Positions 58,140 through 64,000 of a DNA stretch of 64,000 nucleotides are shown here, one piece after another. The position numbers and the translations under genes are program-made. Origin of the DNA: Aotearoamyces nothofagi (taxonomy: Eukaryota; Ascomycota; Leotiomycetes; Leotiales; Tympanidaceae); the NCBI GenBank assembly GCA_015345905.1, contig JADDTR010000027.1, forward strand, positions 187,417-251,416, in the 5' to 3' direction. Under the pieces are notes generated by a model that did no database searches, was not told where the DNA came from, and saw nothing but the letters and a program-made list of their open reading frames with translations. Numbering within the stretch: position 1 is the first letter of the stretch; each line of letters opens with the position of its first letter.

Positions 58140-58749
58140 GCATAAACATATTTGTCTCGGAAATTCCTGCATGAATTTTGAGCATTTACGGCCTTTAAGT
58201 AAGAATTCATCGACGCCTATTAAAACAAACTCAAGCTCAGCTTTTCTTCGTAAATGTATTGATGAGCTCTCGGTCATCTCCTCTTCTGTTTCCTTACGAT
58301 GGGCGGCCGGCCGGCAGCATGGAAGGTCGTTCAGGCGCTTTGCTTTCAGGGATTGAGGATATTGGGGCCGTTGACAGCCTTGCTATTAGCGTAGTGGCTT
58401 TCAGATAGACCAAATTGGACCTTTCAAGAAAAATAAGTGTCGCTGCTGTTTTGACGATGGCGGTGTTATGGTAAATCTGACTAGCTAAACCTGACCGACC
58501 ACACGCTTAGCTAATCACTGCTAATGTAGTTTACCCTAGCCCAGCTATATAGCGCGTCATTCAAGCGCAAAGCGATACTGTCCCTTCGATGAAAATTGTA
58601 TAATTTGAAATTGACGTGTTTGATGCAAAAGATGCTAGAAGCATATGTACAATGTCGCTACCTGTTTTCAAGAATAAGGCTCTAGAAAAAGGCCTCTCGC
58701 AACCTCTAACGTTTCCATCCTCGCTCTTCTTACACTGAGATCCGTCCCC
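58140..58749. other. Spacer between UFD4 and CUE-Smr gene
   Basis: A 610-bp tandem gap. It holds a GC-rich palindromic GGCCGGCCGG near 58305-58314, and a CT-rich leader before 58750. No gene is seen. Confidence 0.5.
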
Positions 58750-60466
58750 ATGGCTGGGGATCAAGATTTGATAGCCCAACTAGAGGTGTGCTTATGTCCA
58801 ACTTGAATTCTGCACAATTAGTTTACTGATTACCGTTGTGCTGCAGAAACAATACTGCCCACCCCTCGATACAGCAACATTGCTCGCAATTGTGTCTGAT
58901 TACGACCTGCGTAATATCGGCGAACTACAAGCTGCACGGCAGAGTCTAGAGGCCATAGCGGAAAGTGTAGACATAGAGGAGGCAAGCGGATTTGATCCTA
59001 GTGGCAACAGCGAGGTAGTGGTGTTAAAAACCAGTGCCAATAGAGTTTGTAATGAAGATGGGAGCGAAGGTGATCAGAGCATACCAGAATGGAGTAGTAC
59101 AACGGATGACACCCCATTGAGCCAAGGCACGTCAGCTCTTGATCTGGAAGGCCTGGAGTTCTTAGATTCGCATATTGGATCACAAGATGAAGTTGCGCAG
59201 AAGCACACGAGCTGGAGTGGTGAATATAATGCTCATTTGGAGACGCTGAACTTGGAAAGCAAACAAGCTGTGCTTATAGAGACTTTTCCTGGCCTGAAGC
59301 CCTTTGATATCAAATGGACCTTGAATAAGTTCAAAGGGAATGCTGGGCTTGCGATAGAAGAACTCTTGAATCAAGTATTCTTGGAAGAGAATGGGGGAAG
59401 GCATCGGGGGATCGATGCATTCTCTGAGAGCGATTTATTACCACGACCACGGCCACGAAAGCGGAAATCGAAGAAGCAGCGATCCGCATTAACTGATAGC
59501 CTTCCGAACTCCTCAACAAGTAAACCAATGGACCAGGGTAACTCTAGCCAGTGGGACAATGGAAGACAGGACGTGGTATTCATATCCACCCATACCAGAG
59601 TACCAATGGAGCAGGTCATCTCAATATACCACCAAAGTGGTGCTTCTGTCCCACGAACCATAAATGCAATTATCGAAGCTCACACTGCTCTCAATCTTGA
59701 ATTTGATGACGGTACAATCGACTTTCACGCCCAGGAACTTGCTCATAAATTTCCTAGCATATCACATTCGAAGCTGTTACAGCTAGTTCAGTTGACATAT
59801 CCCTCTACGACTTCGGCTCAGGAACTCACGAAAGCCCTTACTATTCCTGCACCCAAAACGCAAACGGAAACTCCAATCCAGCTCGAATTCCGCTTCCCTC
59901 CACCAGATCCTACCTATTCTTCCACCTCGCCAAAGCCGAAACCAAAGGCACATAACGCGGTCTTTACTTCTAATTACACACCGCCCCATTCAAAAAGCTC
60001 AGGATCAGACGGGAATGACTATCTATCACTCCGTAATGGTGCCTTCGCTCAAGCCTCTGCAGCCTATCGTAAAGGTAGATCCGACCCCATGATGGGTGGT
60101 GTCGCAGCCTATTATTCCTCTATCGGCCGGGACTATGATGCGAGAGCGAAGAGCGCGATGGCAGCAGCTGCTGAAGCGCTAGTGAAGAGACAATCAACTA
60201 GCGGACAGTTAGATCTACACGGTGTTAATATCAAGGATGCTGTGCGGATTGCAAGGGACGCCGTGACTAGTTGGTGGGCTGGAGTCGGCGGTGGAACAGG
60301 CATCTCCCATACAGGATATAGAATTGTTACTGGAAAGGGGTCTCACAGTGACGGAGGAAAGGGAAAACTTGGTCCTGCGGTCGGGGGGATGCTAATCCGG
60401 GAGGGGTGGAAAGTTGAGATTGGGAATGGTTTTCTGACAGTTACAGGGGTAATAGGGAAATTATAA
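58750..60466 (+). CDS. CUE-DUF1771-Smr protein, Cue2-like endonuclease
   Basis: Exon 1 (58750-58785, MAGDQDLIAQLE) and exon 2 (58847-60466) join in frame for 551 residues; the long frame alone would begin at a GTG. A CUE domain lies near 155-200 (KQAVLIETFPGLKPFDIKWT). A second UBA/CUE-like helix set follows (QDVVFISTHTRVPMEQVISI). DUF1771 is at about 395-455 (YLSLRNGAFAQASAAYRKGR, ARAKSAMAAAAEALVKRQ). The C-terminal Smr domain starts at GQLDLHGVNIKDAVRIARDA, with the catalytic-type LDLHG and the TGKGSHSDGGKGKLGPAV motif. This order matches yeast Cue2, the endonuclease that cleaves mRNA at stalled, ubiquitin-marked ribosomes in no-go decay. I infer that role from domain order; orthology is not proved. 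Confidence 0.9.
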
Positions 60467-60731
60467 CAATCAGACGAATATACATTTCGTGGAGAATGTA
60501 TGGATAAGGTGTTCTGGATGGTATGTTTGGCGTATAGTTGATTCTGAGATAGCGAAGGATGTTACGATACCCACAAGACAATGTCAATATCTTATTAATG
60601 CGTTAGCATAAAATAAGATTATATCTATTTACTTAGATTACATGTGCTACTAAGCATAAGATTCACTAATTTCCAAAAATGTGTAGCATTGCTAGATTTT
60701 TAATGGTACTTGGAGTTTATAAAGGCGTAAC

Positions 60732-62200
60732 CTACAAGGTATCCTTACCACCTTCAAACTCACTAATATCATACTCCCCAGGGTACCTCCCTAATATTTC
60801 CTTCAACTCTGCCATTTGCCCTTTTAACTCTGGCGGCAGGTCTTCATAGACGTCCTCAAACATGCTTCTCAATGCCGGCTTTTTCTCTTTTTCTGCCTGA
60901 GAAAAGGATTTCAGCAAGTCTTTTCTAATTCTTGTTCTAGTCTCCTTTTCCCTGTCCTCGTTCCATAGGCCTTCCAATTCAAGGTACTTCCTAAATCGAG
61001 TTATAGGATTATCTCTCCGTTTCCAGTCCTCGACTTCAACTCGTGCTCGATATGCGAACGAGTCGTCGGATGTACTATGATGCGAGACACGATAAGACAT
61101 TGCTTCAATCAATATTGGCTTTGTTTGGCCTTCATTACTAAGCCCAAGACTCAAGTCTCGGGCTCTTAGTGTAACCTCTCGAACAGCGAGAATGTCATTT
61201 CCGTCTACGCGAATTGTGTCCATTCCGTAGCCTGCACCACGACTAGCAATGCCGTCACCGCGGTACTGGTCGAGCGTTGGGGTTGATATGGCGTAGCCAT
61301 TATTGCGGCAGATATAAAGAACAGGACATGCACGTGTTGATGCTATGTTCAGAGCTGTATGGAAATCGCCCTCTGAGGCAGCACCTTCACCAAAATAGCA
61401 AGCAACAACGCGTGGTGGAATACTTGGGTCTGTAAGGCGCTGCATTTTCAGGGCATATGCGGCGCCTGCAGCGTGAGGAAGTTGGGTGGCTAATGGTGAC
61501 GAGATGGTATGCTAGTAGATTATGTTAGCATCCTTAAAAGGATATCATTGGTACTCGGCGTACAATATTAAGGGCTGCACTTCCATAGTGGACCGGCATG
61601 TTTCTCCCTTTTCCGGGGTCTTTGACGTTGGCAAATAGTTGGGACATGATATTATCAAACGTAAAGCCTCGCTGGACAAACAAGCCGACTTCACGGTACT
61701 GAGCAAATGCAACGTCTTTCGGATCCAACGCTGAGGCGGAGCCGACTGCTATTCCTTCCTAGTGCCATTATCAGCACGGAATTATACTCAGTACTCTAGA
61801 CACTTACCTCTCCAGCAGAGACCATGTAAAATGACATCCGACCTTGCCTCTGGGCATCTAAGCATATGAGATCCATGATACTGACGCTAAGCATGTTCGT
61901 ATACAGCTTCAAAGCCTCCTCGTCGCTGAAATCCCGAGTATAGGACTTGTCAACAATAACACCATGACTATCCATAACCCGGTAACAAGGGATGACCTCT
62001 CTATCCTTCGAGGTCTCGAACTTCATAGTTGTCGTAAACTTCGCTTCTAGAGCTCCAGGAAACCGGAGATGGTCATCTTGATGTTGTCTCGACGTGAGAC
62101 TTCTCGAGAAACACCGTTGCTGTCCATCTTGTGTGGTACGTAGAAGGGTCAATGGATGTAGACTTCTGGCTAAACGTCCAGGATATAGTCTTATTTTCAT
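60732..62200 (-). CDS. Branched-chain 2-oxoacid dehydrogenase E1 alpha
   Basis: This thiamine-diphosphate subunit decarboxylates the 2-oxo acids of valine, leucine and isoleucine in the mitochondrial matrix. Exons 62200-61808, 61758-61564 and 61511-60732 (introns 49 and 52 nt) encode 455 residues. An Arg-rich presequence (MKIRLYPGRLARSLHPLTLL) leads to DREVIPCYRVMDSHGVIVD and AQRQGRMSFYMVSAGEEGIA. Further blocks are FAQYREVGLFVQRGFTFDNI, GRNMPVHYGSAALNIHTISS and PLATQLPHAAGAAYALK. The ThDP/Mg motif is YFGEGAASEGDFHTALNIAS near 235, with CRNNGYAISTPT. The regulatory loop SYRVSHHSTSDDSFAYR keeps the serine that E1 alpha kinases phosphorylate. The E1 beta subunit is not in the window. Saccharomyces lacks this complex, whereas filamentous ascomycetes have it. 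It is divergent from COQ5. Confidence 0.96.
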
Positions 62201-62460
62201 TTTGTTTGTATGTGCTCCATCTGGCGCCTACTACGTACATTCAAATTATAAAGAATTGCAGCACAATTTGTTGTACTGGCGCTGACTGCTCTCCGCATTC
62301 CTTTCCCCAGCTCCCAAAGCCGATACTAAGCGGCCCTGCCTCGAACTGATAATTTGGATTCGAGATTGGGGTAATTAATGCCTTGTTATTTAGGCCTTAA
62401 CATCACTACATTACAACATTGTGAGCTGTTGAGCTTGCTCTGTACATAGCATCCACTGGC
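62201..62460. promoter_or_regulatory. Shared promoter of BCKDHA and COQ5
   Basis: Only 260 bp separate the ATGs of two divergent genes for mitochondrial proteins, so core elements must be shared or overlapping. No canonical HAP (CCAAT) site was seen on either strand by eye. Confidence 0.55.
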
Positions 62461-63539
62461 ATGCCATTGACAACAATGGCAGCAAGATTAGTACGTAGAC
62501 CGTTGTTACGGTCTGTGAGGTTTATATCACCGGCTTCACAACCACATTTTTGCTTTTCCACGTCTCCTCGCCACTACCAAGAGCCTACGAAAGCAGAGTC
62601 GTCGAATCCTGAGAAATACACTCACTTCGGGTTTACCAATATCAAGAAGGAAGAGAAGGGCGAAAAGGGTATCATCACCTCCTCAAGATTTTTGAAAGTA
62701 TACTGATATTGTCGATAGTGGCCGAAGTATTCTCCTCTGTGTTGGTCAAACTAAATCCCAAATTCCTCCTCGTAGAGCTAATGCCTCTCAGCGCAACATC
62801 CTATGATCGCATGAACGACCTGATGTCCCTCGGAATCCACCGCTTATGGAAAGATTATTTCGTACGCAACCTTAATCCTGGCTCCAACACTTCATCCCTC
62901 TCCTCGACCACCGGTCCCTACCCAATCCAAGGCTGGAACATCCTCGACATCGCCGGCGGCACCGGCGATATTGCTTTCCGCATGCTCGATCACGCCCATA
63001 ACATAAATCACTCCCCAAACACCACTGTCACCGTCTCAGATATCAACCCTGACATGCTGGCCGAAGGGAAGAAACGCTCCCTACAGACGCCATATGCTAA
63101 TTCCCCTAATCTAAAATTCCTGCTCGGGAACGCCGAATCCCTTCCTTCTATACCTTCCAACTCGGTTGATCTTTATACAGTGGCATTTGGAATTCGGAAT
63201 TTTACAAACCAGGACGCGGCTTTGCGAGAAGCTTTCCGCGTCCTCAAACCCGGCGGTGTCTTTGCCTGTCTTGAGTTTAGTGGCGTGACTAACCCGCTCT
63301 TCGATGCTGTTTATAAGAGGTGGAGCTTTGGAGCAATTCCCCTAATTGGACAGCTAGTCGCAGGAGATAGGGCGAGCTATCAGTATTTAGTAGAAAGTAT
63401 TGAGCGATTCCCTAGGCAGGAAGAGTTCAGGGATATGATCAAGGCGGCAGGTTTTGTCGTGCCAGGCAAGGGATGGGAAGATTTGACTTGCGGGATTGCG
63501 GCAATACATAAAGGTGTGAAACCAGTTGTGAAGGCGTAA
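62461..63539 (+). CDS. COQ5: Ubiquinone biosynthesis C-methyltransferase Coq5
   Basis: Coq5 methylates 2-polyprenyl-6-methoxy-1,4-benzoquinol in coenzyme Q synthesis on the mitochondrial inner membrane. Exons 62461-62668, 62719-62740 and 62792-63539 encode 325 residues. Exon 2 is only 22 nt. The splice is forced by protein continuity: the product reads KKEEKGEKVAEVFSSVATSY across all three exons, matching the family, while unspliced frames stop or insert foreign residues. An Arg-rich presequence with RLVRRPLLRSVRF opens the protein. Motifs follow: SYDRMNDLMSLGIHRLWKDY, the SAM site NILDIAGGTGDIAFRML, VTVSDINPDMLAEGKKR, LLGNAESLPS, DLYTVAFGIRNFTNQDAALR, EAFRVLKPGGVFACLEFS and YQYLVESIERFPRQEEF. 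These are the UbiE/COQ5 signatures. Confidence 0.96.
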
Positions 63540-64000
63540 AGAGGCTAGTATGTATAATCCATGTATCAATATTATATTGCATCGGATGGCGTAGTTTACA
63601 GTTATAACTCCACAAAGCACCATTTAGCAAGACAGCTCGATGTTCATATGTGATTTTTCTATGCCTATCTCCATGCCTATCTCCAGGTCCACAGGCGACA
63701 CTAGAGTGCCACCGTATAGAATACACGCAACGCTAGTGCTTGCAAGAGGTCGGGAACCAATCAAAAATAACAGATGGAAAACACATAGCTATCATCACTT
63801 CACGGAAAGGTGAAGCAGAAGCTAAAGTAACTCCAGCCCAGATCGAAGGGAAGCCCGAATACAAGGAATGCCATCTTTCGCTGATAACAGAGCTAATGTG
63901 TCCATTAAGAAGGTGTATCATGAAGAACTTTTTGGGAAACCGAGTGATGAGCTAGAATGATATCAAGGGTCATACGTTCATGAGTCACCACCTACAGCAG
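63540..64000. other. Right-edge spacer, no gene seen
   Basis: This is the downstream region of COQ5. It includes two direct copies of TGCCTATCTCCA at about 63662-63685. No coding sequence is supported; a gene may begin beyond the window. Confidence 0.45.

Overview
This window is nuclear DNA of a filamentous ascomycete (Pezizomycotina). The genes are well separated. Introns are mostly 45-97 nt, with GTRNGT-type donors, CTRAY-like branch sites and TAG/CAG acceptors. Every recognised product is a standard fungal protein. Class-level placement is a weak guess (Leotiomycetes-like, from the feel of the proteins); no marker settles it. All confident models use ATG starts. Several long reading frames appear to begin at GTG or TTG only because the true ATG lies a few codons inside or in a short upstream exon.

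Layout: 1-1064 CT-rich leader of LCB2; 1065-3116 LCB2 (sphingolipid synthesis, +); 3117-4869 intergenic with a homopolymer-rich GC island; 4870-6650 decayed ankyrin-repeat gene (-); 8059-10092 alanine aminotransferase with a mitochondrial leader in exon 1 (-); 10921-11038 15-bp minisatellite; 11469-13051 proteasome Rpn7 (-), divergent from 13376-14851 mRNA cap methyltransferase (+); 15651-17516 MFS drug/polyamine-type exporter (-); 17517-19918 gene-poor; 19919-25226 a 1700-residue coiled-coil protein (-); 26569-27242 small secretory-pathway single-pass membrane protein (+); 27379-29310 Enp2/NOL10 (-), divergent from 29816-34547 Mediator subunit 13 (+); 35077-36071 MTA phosphorylase (+); 37100-42659 Not4 region (-), divergent from 42995-44019 complex I 30-kDa subunit (+); 45924-49815 NPC1/Ncr1 sterol transporter (-); 52005-58139 UFD4/TRIP12 HECT ligase (+); 58750-60466 Cue2-like CUE-Smr protein (+); 60732-62200 branched-chain 2-oxoacid dehydrogenase E1 alpha (-), divergent from 62461-63539 COQ5 (+).

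Functionally the set is mostly housekeeping: lipid and sterol handling (LCB2, Ncr1), mitochondrial metabolism (ALT, NDUFS3, BCKDHA, COQ5), RNA and ribosome biology (cap methyltransferase, Enp2, Mediator, Not4, Cue2-like) and protein turnover (Rpn7, Not4, Ufd4). Four head-to-head pairs have gaps of about 260-500 bp and probably share promoters. There is no secondary-metabolite cluster, CRISPR array, rRNA or convincing tRNA, and I recognised no intact transposon. The features most worth a second look are the 1700-residue coiled-coil protein, the unresolved split or long form of Not4, the 22-nt microexon of COQ5, the RGG insert inside the cap methyltransferase, and the relic ankyrin gene. I did not find evidence of an undescribed multi-gene system.
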